DNA of 64,000 nucleotides from the NCBI GenBank assembly GCA_902579465.1, contig CACHGV010000001.1, positions 206,135 to 270,134 on the forward strand. The letters run 5' to 3'. A program made the translations under genes and the position numbers. Below are positions 37,680 to 47,866 of the stretch, piece by piece (positions within the stretch are counted from its first letter, which is position 1; each line of letters starts with the position of its first letter). The stretch is from an uncultured Pelagibacteraceae bacterium. GTDB taxonomy: Bacteria; Pseudomonadota; Alphaproteobacteria; Pelagibacterales; Pelagibacteraceae. The notes below the pieces were generated by a model that did no database searches, was not told the DNA's origin, and saw only the letters and a program-made list of their open reading frames with translations.

Positions 37680-39874
37680 TGGTTGAAGTTACTGAAAAAA
37701 TAGCAATTGAGCATGGATTAAAAAGTGATGAATATAAGAAAATTTGCGATCTTTTAAAGAGAACGCCGAATATTACTGAATTAGGTGTTTTTTCAGCAAT
37801 GTGGAATGAGCACTGCTCTTACAAATCATCTAGAAGACATTTAAAAAAATTACATACCAAAGGTGACCAAGTTATTCAGGGTCCAGGAGAAAATGCTGGG
37901 GTTGTAGATATAGAAGATGATGATGCAATTGTCTTTAAGATAGAAAGTCACAATCATCCCTCATTTATTGAACCCTATCAAGGAGCAGCAACCGGTGTTG
38001 GTGGGATTATGAGAGATGTATTCACAATGGGTGCAAGACCTATTGCTAATTTAAATTCTATTCATTTTGGCTCTCCAGATCATGAAAAAACAAGAAATCT
38101 ATTAAGAGGAGTTGTTAAAGGTATTGGTGGATATGGTAACTGTATTGGTGTTCCAACAATAGCTGGTCAAACTTGCTTTGATGAGTCTTATAATGGAAAT
38201 ATTTTGGTAAACGCAATGACACTAGGTTTAGTTAATAAAAATAAAATATTTTATTCAAAAGCTGCAGGAATTAACAAACCGGTAATTTATGTTGGCTCAA
38301 AAACAGGAAGAGATGGGATACACGGAGCAAGTATGGCATCCGCTATTTTTGACGACAAAATAGAAGAAAAAAAACCTACTGTTCAAGTTGGTGATCCATT
38401 CACAGAAAAACTTCTTCTTGAAGCTTGTCTTGAACTTATGGCTGGTAAATCAATAATATCAATTCAAGATATGGGTGCTGCAGGCTTAACTTCTTCTAGC
38501 ATTGAAATGGCATCTAAAGGTGATTTAGGCATTGAAATAGATTTAACAAAAGTTCCTTGTAGAGAAGAAAATATGACACCTTACGAAATAATGCTTTCAG
38601 AAAGCCAAGAGAGAATGCTCATAGTTTTAGAGGAAGGAAAAGAAAATGAAGCAAAAAAAATATTTGATAAGTGGAACTTAGACTTTGCAGTGATTGGAAA
38701 AACAACAAATAGTAAAAATATAGAATTGTTTTTCAAGAATAAAAAAATTGCTGAAATTCCAATTGATTTTTTAGCAGAGAATGCTCCTATGTATGATCGA
38801 AAATGGATAAAAGCAAAACTTCCAAAAGAAAATAATTTTTCAAAGGAACAATTTAAATCTTTAAAACTTGGTGATTGTTTAAAAAAAATTTTGATTGATC
38901 CAAATATTGCAGATAAAGAATGGATCTGGGACCAGTATGATCATACAGTTATGGGTGATACTATACAAAAACCTGGTGGGAATGCTGGTGTTGTTAGAGT
39001 TCATGGCACAAATAAAGCTGTTGCTGCATCTGTAGACTCGTCTGCAACTTATTGTCATGCACATCCATTAACAGGAGGCAAACAAGTAGTTTGTGAAAGT
39101 TGGAGAAATATGATTTCTGTAGGTGCAAAACCAATAGCAATTACAAATTGCCTAAATTTTGGTAATCCAGAAAAAGAAAAAAATATGGGTGAATTTGTTG
39201 AGTGTGTTGAGGGAATTACAGAAGCATCTAAATATTTAAACTACCCTGTGGTTTCAGGAAACGTCTCTTTTTACAATGAAACAAAAGATAAGGGCATTAA
39301 ACCAACACCCTCAATTGGAGGCATAGGATTATTGTCTAATTACAAAGAAATGATGACAATGGAATTAAAGAATGAAGGTAATTATCTTTTGGTAATAGGT
39401 AAAACTGAAGGTCACTTAGATCAATCAGTATTTGCAAGAAATATATTATCTGAATTTAATGGTCCTCCACCAGAAGTTAACTTATTCAACGAAAAACAAA
39501 ATGGAATGAGTGTTTTAAATTTAAAAAATAAAAATTTAATTGAAACTTGTCACGACGTATCTTTAGGTGGGATTTTAACTGCTATATCTAAAATGAGTAT
39601 TAAGAGCGGCAGAGGGGTAAAATTATTTCCTTTAGAAGGCTTAGTAAATAAATTTGAGTATTTTTTTGGTGAAGATCAAGGAAGATATATTATTGAAATT
39701 AAACCAGAAAATTTAGAAAATGTTGAAAATATACTTAAAAAAGACACCATCCATTTTGATAAATTGGGTCTAGTAGAAGGTAATAAAATTGCTTTAGAAA
39801 ATGATCTAAAAATATCTATTGAAGATATCACAGAAGGCTATAAAAAATGGCTAAAGGAATATATGGTTAACTAA
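37679..39874 (+). CDS. purL: phosphoribosylformylglycinamidine synthase, PurL subunit (short form)
   Basis: A 731-residue PurL of the short, multi-subunit type that works with PurS and PurQ. The motif [14 protein letters not shown] near the N-terminus, [28 protein letters not shown] and a second ATP-binding half with [11 protein letters not shown] are intact. It overlaps purQ at the start and bolA at the stop (TAATGG). Confidence 0.97.
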   Translation: MVEVTEKIAIEHGLKSDEYKKICDLLKRTPNITELGVFSAMWNEHCSYKSSRRHLKKLHTKGDQVIQGPGENAGVVDIEDDDAIVFKIESHNHPSFIEPYQGAATGVGGIMRDVFTMGARPIANLNSIHFGSPDHEKTRNLLRGVVKGIGGYGNCIGVPTIAGQTCFDESYNGNILVNAMTLGLVNKNKIFYSKAAGINKPVIYVGSKTGRDGIHGASMASAIFDDKIEEKKPTVQVGDPFTEKLLLEACLELMAGKSIISIQDMGAAGLTSSSIEMASKGDLGIEIDLTKVPCREENMTPYEIMLSESQERMLIVLEEGKENEAKKIFDKWNLDFAVIGKTTNSKNIELFFKNKKIAEIPIDFLAENAPMYDRKWIKAKLPKENNFSKEQFKSLKLGDCLKKILIDPNIADKEWIWDQYDHTVMGDTIQKPGGNAGVVRVHGTNKAVAASVDSSATYCHAHPLTGGKQVVCESWRNMISVGAKPIAITNCLNFGNPEKEKNMGEFVECVEGITEASKYLNYPVVSGNVSFYNETKDKGIKPTPSIGGIGLLSNYKEMMTMELKNEGNYLLVIGKTEGHLDQSVFARNILSEFNGPPPEVNLFNEKQNGMSVLNLKNKNLIETCHDVSLGGILTAISKMSIKSGRGVKLFPLEGLVNKFEYFFGEDQGRYIIEIKPENLENVENILKKDTIHFDKLGLVEGNKIALENDLKISIEDITEGYKKWLKEYMVN

Positions 39875-40104
39875 TGGCAATGGATTTAAAAGAAATTGAA
39901 AGTTTAATAAAAGAAGCATTACCAGATGCTAAGATAGAAATTCAAGATCTTGCAGGAGATGGTAATCATTACTCTGCCACAGTAATTTCGTCGCAATTTG
40001 CAGGAAAGAGTAAAATTCAACAACACAAGATGGTATATAATTCACTCAAAGGAAAAATGGGTAACGAATTACATGCACTAGCAGTTAAAACTAAGGAGAA
40101 TTAA
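39874..40104 (+). CDS. bolA: BolA family protein
   Basis: A 76-residue BolA-like protein with the typical end SKIQQHKMVYNSLKGKMGNELHALAVKTKE, including the conserved HKMVY histidine that helps ligate a shared [2Fe-2S] cluster. Directly followed by a monothiol glutaredoxin gene, its known physical partner in iron sensing or cluster transfer. Confidence 0.93.
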   Translation: MAMDLKEIESLIKEALPDAKIEIQDLAGDGNHYSATVISSQFAGKSKIQQHKMVYNSLKGKMGNELHALAVKTKEN

Positions 40105-40443
40105 ATGGATACTCAAACTAATGAATTAATTAATAACGAAATTAAAAGTAACGAAGTGTGCTTATTCATGAAAGGGACTCCAGAAGCTCCTCAGTGTGGA
40201 TTTTCTATGGCTGTTACAAATATTTTAAAAATGCTTGAGGTGAATTTTAAAGGTGTAAATGTTTTAGCTGATCAAAATCTTAGAGAGGGAATTAAAGTTT
40301 TTAGTGACTGGCCTACAATCCCACAGCTATATGTAAAAAATGAATTCATTGGTGGATGTGATATTGTTAAAGAAATGTACGAAAGTGGAGAATTAGCAAA
40401 ACTTTTTGAAGAAAACGGAATAGAATTTAAAAAGAAAAGTTAA
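40105..40443 (+). CDS. grxD: monothiol glutaredoxin, Grx4 type
   Basis: A 112-residue CGFS-type glutaredoxin. The active/cluster site is C31-G-F-S34 in GTPEAPQCGFSMAV, with WPTIPQLYVKNEFIGGCDIV typical of the family. It begins at the base after the bolA stop, so the BolA-Grx4 complex partners are co-expressed at the end of the pur operon. Confidence 0.96.
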   Translation: MDTQTNELINNEIKSNEVCLFMKGTPEAPQCGFSMAVTNILKMLEVNFKGVNVLADQNLREGIKVFSDWPTIPQLYVKNEFIGGCDIVKEMYESGELAKLFEENGIEFKKKS

Positions 40444-40468
40444 GATTACTTTTAGTCTTACTAATTAA

Positions 40469-41086
40469 TTATCTAGAATAATACTCAATTACGAGGTTAG
40501 GTTCCATAACAACAGGGTAAGGAACTTCCTCAAATTTTGGAATTCTTACAAATTTAACTTTTTTATTTTTTTCATCTAATTGTAAATACTCAGGAACTTC
40601 TCTTTCTTTGTTGGCGAGAGCTATATCTATTAAAGCTAATTGTTTTGATTTATCTCTTATTTCTATACTGTCTTCTTCTTTTACTTGGTAGCTAGAGATA
40701 TTAACTTTTTTACCATTAACTCTAACATGTCCATGGTTAATTAATTGTCTAGATGAAAAAATAGTGTTTGATAATTTTGATCTATAAATTACTGCATCTA
40801 ATCTTCTTTCAAGTAAACCAATTAAATTTTCTGCTGTATCACCTTTTTTCATAATGGCTCTCTTATACATATTTCGAAATTGTCTTTCATTCATGTTACC
40901 ATAGTAACATTTAAGTTTTTGTTTAGCCTGAAGTTGGATTCCGTAATCTGATGGTTTAGATGATTTAGACTGTCCGTGTTGTCCTGGAGGGTATGCTCGA
41001 GTATTAAAGGGACTTTTAGGTCTACCCCATAAATTAACTTTAAGTCTTCTATCTACTTTATGCTTTGAGTTTAATCGTTTTGTCAT
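40469..41086 (-). CDS. rpsD: 30S ribosomal protein S4
   Basis: A 205-residue S4, a primary 16S rRNA-binding protein. The S4 RNA-binding domain is RRLDAVIYRSKLSNTIFSSRQLINHGHVRVNGKKVNISSYQVKEED. The C-terminus ENKK-like LDEKNKKVKFVRIPKFEEVPYPVVMEPNLVIEYYSR is standard. As often in alphaproteobacteria it stands away from the alpha operon. It converges with grxD. Confidence 0.98.
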   Translation of the reverse strand: MTKRLNSKHKVDRRLKVNLWGRPKSPFNTRAYPPGQHGQSKSSKPSDYGIQLQAKQKLKCYYGNMNERQFRNMYKRAIMKKGDTAENLIGLLERRLDAVIYRSKLSNTIFSSRQLINHGHVRVNGKKVNISSYQVKEEDSIEIRDKSKQLALIDIALANKEREVPEYLQLDEKNKKVKFVRIPKFEEVPYPVVMEPNLVIEYYSR

Positions 41087-41129
41087 ATTATGATAATGGG
41101 GTTTATAGACATCAAAATATTTTTGTCAA

Positions 41130-41843
41130 TCAAGGTTTTTTAGTTAGACCCGCAAATACACTTGATAAAATGCGTATTTCTTTTTTAGAGAGTTCCATTT
41201 TATAAAAAATACTTCGTAAATTTTCAATCATAATAGGTTTTTTTGCTTTTTGTTTAAAAAAATTTTGTTTTTCTAGTGTAGATAGACAGAAGTTCAGCAT
41301 GCTAGATATTTCTTTCTTGGTAGCTGTTTGTATTTTTTTTGACTTTTGAAAGTCAACTTTATTTGCTGATATAAAGTAGGAAACTGTTTGAGCTACAATT
41401 ACCAGGCTGTGTGATAAATTTAGAGATCTAAATTTACTATTACTTGGAATTTGTAATGTGTAGTCAGCATAACTCACTTCATCATTTGTTAATCCAGAAG
41501 CTTCAGAACCAAACAAAAAACTAACTCTCTTTGTTAAGTTTATTTTTTTTAAGTCATCTAATGAAATATGTTTAATATTTTTATTTCTAAACCTTGCTGA
41601 AGTTGCAATTAAAATATCAGTTTTATCTAATGATTTTTCTAAGTTTGAATAAACTTTAGTTTTTTTTATTATATCTTTTGCTCCAACAGAAGTTGCTATA
41701 ATTTTATCATTTGGGAATATTGGTTTTGGTTCTATTACTGATAAATTGTTAAAACCAAAATTTTTCATAGCTCTTGCACATAATCCAATATTTTCAGATA
41801 GCTGAGGTTTGTGAAGGATAAATGAAATATTATTAAAATTCAT
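41130..41843 (-). CDS. TrmJ-like tRNA/rRNA 2'-O-methyltransferase (SPOUT)
   Basis: A 237-residue SpoU-family enzyme of the TrmJ branch: the SPOUT domain is at the N-terminus (LHKPQLSENIGLCARAMKNFGF), with LFGSEASGLTNDE and IPSNSKFRSLNLSHSLVIVAQ as motifs 2 and 3, and a helical C-terminal extension. TrmJ methylates nucleotide 32 of tRNAs. It overlaps cimA at the start codon. Confidence 0.83.
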   Translation of the reverse strand: MNFNNISFILHKPQLSENIGLCARAMKNFGFNNLSVIEPKPIFPNDKIIATSVGAKDIIKKTKVYSNLEKSLDKTDILIATSARFRNKNIKHISLDDLKKINLTKRVSFLFGSEASGLTNDEVSYADYTLQIPSNSKFRSLNLSHSLVIVAQTVSYFISANKVDFQKSKKIQTATKKEISSMLNFCLSTLEKQNFFKQKAKKPIMIENLRSIFYKMELSKKEIRILSSVFAGLTKKP

Positions 41844-43441
41844 TATGCACTTGCTGGTGCATTATCTTTAAATAACTTGTAATCAAGACTATCTATTAAC
41901 GCTTTAAATGAAGCATCAATTATATTTGGTGATACACCTATTGTAAACCAATTCTTGCCCTGGGAATCTGTGCTTTCAATTGAAACTCTAGTTACAGCCT
42001 CCGTTCCTGTATTTAATATTCTTACTTTATAATCAACTAATCTTAAATCTTTAAGATAATCGGAATATTTAGAAATCTTTTTTATGTTATTTCTGATTGC
42101 GTTATCTAAAGCATTTACTGGGCCATTACCCTCACCCTCACACACAATCCTTTCGCCATCTACTTCTAGTTCTGCTTTTGCTGATGAAACAATTTCTCCA
42201 GATGAGCTTTTCTTAACAGAAACATCGTAAGCTTTAATTAATAAATATCTTGGAATTTCACCCACTATTCTTCTAGCCAATAATTCAAACGAAGCATCTG
42301 CGCCATCATAACTATAACCAATAAATTCTCTTCCTTTAACTTCTTCTAAGAGTTGTTTAATTTTTGGGTCATTTTTTTTTATATCAATTCCTATAGTTTC
42401 TAATCTAGACAAAATATTAGATTGTCCAGCTTGATCTGAAACTACAATATTTCTTGTATTCCCAACATCTCTAGGATCAATGTGCTCATAGGTTTTTGGG
42501 TCCTTTTGTACTGCAGAAACATGCATTCCACCTTTGTGCGAAAATGCTGCAGCGCCGACATAAGGTAAATGTTTATTCGGTTTTCTATTTAAAATTTCAT
42601 CTAATAGTCTAGAGCATTGCGTTAAATGTTTAATGCTCTCCTCACTTATATTTATTTCATAATTATTAGAAAATTCGTGCTTTAAATATAAAGAAGGTAT
42701 TAGTGACATTAAATTAGCATTACCACATCTTTCTCCCAAACCATTAATAGTTCCCTGCACTTGTCTAACACCAGCTTGAATTGCAACTAATGAATTAGCA
42801 ACTGCATTTTCTGTATCGTTGTGTGCGTGGATTCCTAGGTTTTTACCAGGGATATGTTTTATAACATCTGTAACTATTTTGGATACTTCATGCGGTAATG
42901 TTCCACCATTGGTATCACATAGAACAATCCATCTGGCTCCTTGGTCATAAGCAGATTTAATACAATTTAAAGCATACTCTTTATTTGATTTATAACCATC
43001 AAAGAAATGTTCAGCATCAAACATAAATTCTTTTCCAGAATTAATAATGTGTTTTGCGCTTTCACTTATATTTTTTAAATTTTGTTCTTTTGATATACCT
43101 AAAGCAACGTCAACGTGGAAATCCCAAGATTTTCCAAATAAACAAATTGAATTTGCCTTAGAATTTATTAATGATGATATCATTGGATCATTTTCAGCAC
43201 TATGATCAGACTTTTTGGTCATGCCAAAAGCTGTTAATATGGAATTCTTTAAAGTATGCTTTTTATTAAAAAATTCTGTATCTGTTGGATTTGCTCCAGG
43301 CCAACCACCTTCGATATAGTCAACTCCTAGATTATCTAATGCTAGTGAGATTTTTTCTTTATCATCTAAAGAAAAATCAACACCTTGTGTCTGAGCACCA
43401 TCACGTAAAGTAGTATCAAAAATGTATATTTTGTCTGACAT
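41843..43441 (-). CDS. cimA: (R)-citramalate synthase (CimA-type)
   Basis: A 532-residue enzyme of the LeuA/homocitrate synthase family. The TIM barrel opens with FDTTLRDGAQTQGVDFSLDDK and includes HAHNDTENAVANSLVAIQAGVRQVQGTINGLGERCGNANL with the metal-binding HxH. The C-terminal about 130 residues form a LeuA-type allosteric domain. The length and IEGGWPGANPTD segment point to citramalate synthase, which starts isoleucine synthesis from pyruvate and acetyl-CoA. 2-isopropylmalate synthase is the alternative but fits less well. It overlaps cysS and the TrmJ-like gene. Confidence 0.83.
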   Translation of the reverse strand: MSDKIYIFDTTLRDGAQTQGVDFSLDDKEKISLALDNLGVDYIEGGWPGANPTDTEFFNKKHTLKNSILTAFGMTKKSDHSAENDPMISSLINSKANSICLFGKSWDFHVDVALGISKEQNLKNISESAKHIINSGKEFMFDAEHFFDGYKSNKEYALNCIKSAYDQGARWIVLCDTNGGTLPHEVSKIVTDVIKHIPGKNLGIHAHNDTENAVANSLVAIQAGVRQVQGTINGLGERCGNANLMSLIPSLYLKHEFSNNYEINISEESIKHLTQCSRLLDEILNRKPNKHLPYVGAAAFSHKGGMHVSAVQKDPKTYEHIDPRDVGNTRNIVVSDQAGQSNILSRLETIGIDIKKNDPKIKQLLEEVKGREFIGYSYDGADASFELLARRIVGEIPRYLLIKAYDVSVKKSSSGEIVSSAKAELEVDGERIVCEGEGNGPVNALDNAIRNNIKKISKYSDYLKDLRLVDYKVRILNTGTEAVTRVSIESTDSQGKNWFTIGVSPNIIDASFKALIDSLDYKLFKDNAPASA

Positions 43442-44802
43442 TATTTAAATTTCCACGAGGTTTTACCATCTTTATCTTCTATTTGAACTCCTTTTTCTAA
43501 AAGCTCTTTACGGATTTTATCAGCTAATTCGTAATTTTTGTCATCTCTAGCCTTATTTCGTTCTTTAATTTTTAATACAATTAACTCATTGGTTAAGGTG
43601 GATTTATTTTTTTTAAAATTATTCCATTCCTCTTTAGTTTCAGTTAACAGACCTACAAAATTACATGCTGATACAAATACTTTTTTATCTTCTAAATTCC
43701 CTGATTGTGATTTTTCGTATAACTTATGAAGGTTAGCTATATACTTTGGTGTATTTAAATCATCATACAAAGGATAAAGATCGTCATCAGAAATTAATTT
43801 AGGTTTATCTAATTCAATATAGCTGTTGTACCATTTATCAATTGTTTTCTGACTTTCTTCTAAAAGTTTATCATTCCAATCTAATGGTTGTCTATAATGA
43901 GCACTAATAAGAGCTAACCTTAAAACTTGACCGTTAACATTCTCTTTAAAATCGCATATTTTTAATATATTACCTTGTGATTTAGACATTTTTTCATTTG
44001 ATTGAGTAATAAATCCATTGTGAACCCAATAATTGGAGAAAGTTTCAGTTCCATTAGCACAACATGATTGTGCAATTTCATTTTCATGGTGTGGAAATAA
44101 TAAATCTCTACCACCACCATGAATATCAAATTTATCACCAAGATATTTTTTTGACATTGCTGAACATTCTAAATGCCAGCCCGGTCTGCCCTCTCCCCAA
44201 GGTGATGTCCAACTTGGTTCATCTACGTTTGAGGGTTTCCATAATACAAAATCTTCAGCATTTTTCTTATTACTTGATACTTCAACCCTAGATCCTGACA
44301 TTAAATCCTCTATTTTTTTATTGGATAATTTTCCATATTCTTTAAATTTATTAACTTCAAAATAGATATGTTTTTTGCTTTCATATGCAAAACCTTTTTC
44401 AATTAAAATACTGATCATCTCTACCATTTCTTTAATATTTTCTGTTGCCTTAGGTTGAAAGCTAGGTTTTTCACAAACAAGATAGTTACAATCTTTTTGA
44501 AAATTATTATTTACTTTAGTGGTTAGATCTTTGATTGAAATTTTTTTATCTTTTGCAGATTGAATTATTTTATCATCAATATCTGTGATATTTCTGACAT
44601 ATGTAACTTTTTGATTGCCATATTTGCACTTTAGAACTTTAAAAAGTAAATCAAATACAACCAATGGTCTTGCATTACCTATATGTGGATCATCATAAAC
44701 TGTTGGGCCACAAACATACATTTTAATATTATTTTCATCAATTGGTTGGAATTTTTCTTTTTTTCCACCATAGCTATTTGTTAAAAAAATATCTTTATTC
44801 AT
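43441..44802 (-). CDS. cysS: cysteinyl-tRNA synthetase
   Basis: A 453-residue class I synthetase. HIGN is at residues 40-43 and KMSKS at 271-275. The zinc ligands C31, C213, H238 and E242 match those known from the E. coli enzyme. Length is normal. The start is separated from nadE by 45 bases. Confidence 0.97.
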   Translation of the reverse strand: MNKDIFLTNSYGGKKEKFQPIDENNIKMYVCGPTVYDDPHIGNARPLVVFDLLFKVLKCKYGNQKVTYVRNITDIDDKIIQSAKDKKISIKDLTTKVNNNFQKDCNYLVCEKPSFQPKATENIKEMVEMISILIEKGFAYESKKHIYFEVNKFKEYGKLSNKKIEDLMSGSRVEVSSNKKNAEDFVLWKPSNVDEPSWTSPWGEGRPGWHLECSAMSKKYLGDKFDIHGGGRDLLFPHHENEIAQSCCANGTETFSNYWVHNGFITQSNEKMSKSQGNILKICDFKENVNGQVLRLALISAHYRQPLDWNDKLLEESQKTIDKWYNSYIELDKPKLISDDDLYPLYDDLNTPKYIANLHKLYEKSQSGNLEDKKVFVSACNFVGLLTETKEEWNNFKKNKSTLTNELIVLKIKERNKARDDKNYELADKIRKELLEKGVQIEDKDGKTSWKFK

Positions 44803-44847
44803 TATTCTAGGAATATACTTTAATTATAGATTTGTGAATCTATTTGA

Positions 44848-45585
44848 TTAGCTAGGAATCTTGCAAACTGGAATTGGATCCATTTTATGCAAATTTGCGT
44901 TTCTTATTTGGATATATTTATCTCTATTTTTTGAATTTTCATTTTCCATTGCTTCTTCAAGTTCTTTATAACTTAAACCCAACTGGCCCTCATCAGTTCT
45001 ACCATCGTCCCATAAACCATCTGTTGGAGGAGCATCTATGATCTCTTGTAAAATTTTTAATTCTTTTCCTAATTGCCAAACTTCTGTTTTATTACAATCA
45101 GCTATTGGTGATATATCAACCCCACCATCACCATATTTTGTATAAAAGCCAACTCCAAAGTCTTCAACTTTATTTCCTGTACCGACCACTATTCCATTAT
45201 TTGCTGCTGCAACCTGATAAAGAGTAGTCATTCTTAATCTAGCTCTAGAGTTTGCCATACCATGCAAACTATCAAAATTTTTTAAAGTGTTTTCAAATGT
45301 AGTAAAAAGGTTGTCTAACTCTACTGTAATACCTTCAACGTTTTTAAAATTTTGTTTTAGCCACTCTTGATGCTTTAAACTTAAATCATGTTGTGTACTT
45401 TTTTGTTTTATAGGCATGGATAAAACAATAGTTCTAAGACCTGTCATTGCACTTAATGTGCTTGAAACAGAAGAGTCTATTCCACCTGATATACCAATTA
45501 TCAAAGACTCAGCTTTTTTTGGCATTGAATTAACATAATTCAATATCCAATCTTTAATAAATGTAACTTTTCGTTTTGGTTCCAT
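44848..45585 (-). CDS. nadE: NAD synthetase, ammonia-dependent type
   Basis: A 245-residue NadE that amidates deamido-NAD. The PP-loop is SGGIDSS at residues 33-39, and GTGNKVEDFGVGFYTKYGDGGVDISPIADCNKTEVWQLGKEL is the family block. The nitrilase-like glutaminase domain of the larger glutamine-dependent form is absent, so it should use free ammonia or a partner glutaminase. Confidence 0.93.
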   Translation of the reverse strand: MEPKRKVTFIKDWILNYVNSMPKKAESLIIGISGGIDSSVSSTLSAMTGLRTIVLSMPIKQKSTQHDLSLKHQEWLKQNFKNVEGITVELDNLFTTFENTLKNFDSLHGMANSRARLRMTTLYQVAAANNGIVVGTGNKVEDFGVGFYTKYGDGGVDISPIADCNKTEVWQLGKELKILQEIIDAPPTDGLWDDGRTDEGQLGLSYKELEEAMENENSKNRDKYIQIRNANLHKMDPIPVCKIPS

Positions 45586-45622
45586 ACTTAAAATATAATA
45601 ATTTATTTAAAAAATTAAATGA

Positions 45623-47002
45623 TTAAGATGCCGCTCTTATTCCATTTTTGGCATACAAGGTATTCTTTTTAATCTCGTCTGATATTAAAAAAGCTAACTC
45701 TAAGGCTTGATTTGCATTAAGTCTTGGATCACATTGTGTGTGATATCTGCTTGATAAATCTGTGTCTGATATTTTTTGTGCACCACCAGTACATTCTGTC
45801 ACATTTTGACCAGTCATTTCAATATGAAGACCTCCAGCATACGAACCTTCGCTTTGATGAACGGCGAATACATTTTTAACTTCATTTAAAACATTATTAA
45901 AAGGTCTTGTTTTAAATCCAGTAGTTGATTTAATTGTATTTCCATGCATAGGATCGCATGACCAAATAACATTAAGTCCCTCTTTTTTAATTCCTCTAAT
46001 TAGTTTTGGTAAATATTTTTCTACTTGATCGTGACCAAATCTAGAAATTAGTGTAATTTTACCTTTTTCATTTTTAGGATTAATCAATTCACAAATTTTA
46101 GCTATCTCCTCAGGTTTTGAGGTTGGGCCACATTTTATTCCAATCGGATTTTCTATTCCCCTACAAAATTCTACATGACCACCATCAATTTGTCGTGTTC
46201 TATCACCGATCCATACAAAATGAGCAGATGTATCGTGATATTCACCTGTTGTAGAGTCTATCCTAGTCATAGTTTCTTCAAATGGTAAATGCAGAGCTTC
46301 ATGGGATGTCCAAAAATTTACTGTATAAAGTCTTCTATTGAAGTCAGCTGTAATACCACAAGCCTCCATAAAAGCTAAGGCATCAGCAATTTTGTCTTCT
46401 AATTCTTTAAACTTTTTAGCTTGAGCAGCAGATTTAATATATCCTAGGTTCCATAAATGAACCTTTTTCAAATCAGCAAAACCTCCATTTGAAAAAGCTC
46501 TTATTAAATTTATTGTAGAAGCAGATTGAGAGTACGCTCTAAATAATCTCTTTGGATCCGGAATTCTAGCAGCTTCAGTAAATTCCATACCATTAATATT
46601 ATCTCCTAAATAACTTGGAAGCTCTATATCTCCTTGTTTTTCTGTAGGAGCACTTCTAGGTTTTGAAAACTGACCAGCAATTCTTCCAAGTTTAACAACT
46701 GGCAGAGATGCTGAGTAAGTTAAAACTAATGACATTTGAAGCATTAGTTTAAAGTAGTCTCTTATATTATCTGGATTAAATTCTGCGAAGCTTTCAGCAC
46801 AATCTCCACCTTGCAGTAAAAAAGCTTTTCCATCAACTACGTTAGCAAGCTGTTCCTTTAGATGTCTTGTTTCACCTGCAAACACTAGAGGTGGAAAATT
46901 TTTTAACTTACTTAAAACAAGATTTAACTCATCCTCATCTTTATACTCAGGGATGTGTTTAACTGGATAATTTCTCCAACTGTCAGCTTTCCATTTTTTC
47001 AT
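45623..47002 (-). CDS. 3-deoxy-7-phosphoheptulonate (DAHP) synthase, class II
   Basis: A 459-residue plant/actinobacterial-type (class II) DAHP synthase, the first step of the shikimate pathway. FLLQGGDCAESFAEF (C68 a metal ligand) is followed by GRIAGQFSKPRSAPTEKQGD, then WIGDRTRQIDGGHVEFCRGIENPIGIK and WSCDPMHGNT. The 136-base A+T-rich gap upstream (47003-47138) probably holds its promoter; I see no other gene in it. Confidence 0.95.
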   Translation of the reverse strand: MKKWKADSWRNYPVKHIPEYKDEDELNLVLSKLKNFPPLVFAGETRHLKEQLANVVDGKAFLLQGGDCAESFAEFNPDNIRDYFKLMLQMSLVLTYSASLPVVKLGRIAGQFSKPRSAPTEKQGDIELPSYLGDNINGMEFTEAARIPDPKRLFRAYSQSASTINLIRAFSNGGFADLKKVHLWNLGYIKSAAQAKKFKELEDKIADALAFMEACGITADFNRRLYTVNFWTSHEALHLPFEETMTRIDSTTGEYHDTSAHFVWIGDRTRQIDGGHVEFCRGIENPIGIKCGPTSKPEEIAKICELINPKNEKGKITLISRFGHDQVEKYLPKLIRGIKKEGLNVIWSCDPMHGNTIKSTTGFKTRPFNNVLNEVKNVFAVHQSEGSYAGGLHIEMTGQNVTECTGGAQKISDTDLSSRYHTQCDPRLNANQALELAFLISDEIKKNTLYAKNGIRAAS

Positions 47003-47138
47003 AATTCAATCTAGAAGTGTATATATAGAATTTAATTAAAAAAAAGTAAATAATTTAGATTAAAAAAGTTTGATTTATATGACTTAATTTAACTAAATTA
47101 TGTGTTGATTGATTAAGAAATTAAATAAAAATTTAAAT

Positions 47139-47840
47139 TTATTTATTGGCGAGTATTTCTAAGATTTGATTTTCTGAAAAATTTTTTTTTCTATTAATAT
47201 TTGACTCTTTTATATCACCTAAATTTATTTTTTTTGGGATATTAATATTTGAATTAATTCCAATTATATTTAGAGCATTGATTAGAACCTCTGAAGATTT
47301 AATAAGATCTTCATAAAAAATAATCTGTACTCTCGATGGATTTTTTTCACAGATTTTTTGCCAAAAATCATAATAAGCAATATAGTCATTATAAATAATA
47401 TTAATATTATTCTTTAATTCATTTTTATCATCGAGTAATTTAAAATTATAAAAATAATTTGCAATAGATGTAACTCCTGAAATTGTTTTTTTTCTTATTA
47501 TAATATGATTAGTGGTTGGAAAATATTTACATATTTTATTTACATCATGTATGTTATTTGCAGTAAGATTGTTTATTAGTGATTTTTTTAGGTTTGGAAT
47601 TAACGACTTATCAGTGTACCATCTAAAATGTTTGTGTGTTGGGTGATTTTCTGCAGGATCAAATTGATTTATAAGATTTATTTTCAATAAGATTAAAATT
47701 GCTCTTAAATAATTTGTCCCGCTCCTTTCAATACCATGATGTGCTATCCAATTATTTGTTACAAATAATTTTTTTATTTCTAATTTTTTTTTTGCAATAC
47801 TTCTAAAATATTTATGTTTGTAAAAATTTTTTTGAACCAT
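47139..47840 (-). CDS. sulfotransferase-like P-loop protein
   Basis: A 233-residue Asn/Ile/Lys-rich protein. HHGIERSGTNYLRAILI (residues 34-50) resembles the 5'-phosphosulfate-binding loop of sulfotransferases (P-RSGT-L). RVQIIFYEDLIKSSEVLINAL resembles the late YEDL segment of the same family. The rest is not recognisable to me. It is even more A+T-rich than its neighbours and lies between housekeeping genes, so it may be an acquired surface-modification gene. Sulfotransferase activity is unproven. Confidence 0.55.
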   Translation of the reverse strand: MVQKNFYKHKYFRSIAKKKLEIKKLFVTNNWIAHHGIERSGTNYLRAILILLKINLINQFDPAENHPTHKHFRWYTDKSLIPNLKKSLINNLTANNIHDVNKICKYFPTTNHIIIRKKTISGVTSIANYFYNFKLLDDKNELKNNINIIYNDYIAYYDFWQKICEKNPSRVQIIFYEDLIKSSEVLINALNIIGINSNINIPKKINLGDIKESNINRKKNFSENQILEILANK

Positions 47841-47866
47841 AAAGAATATTATTAAATATTAATTAA

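Noticed and set aside
47003..47138. Gap upstream of DAHP synthase checked for riboswitch or small gene
   Set aside because: Almost pure A/T without stable stems or a coding frame; most likely only promoter sequence.
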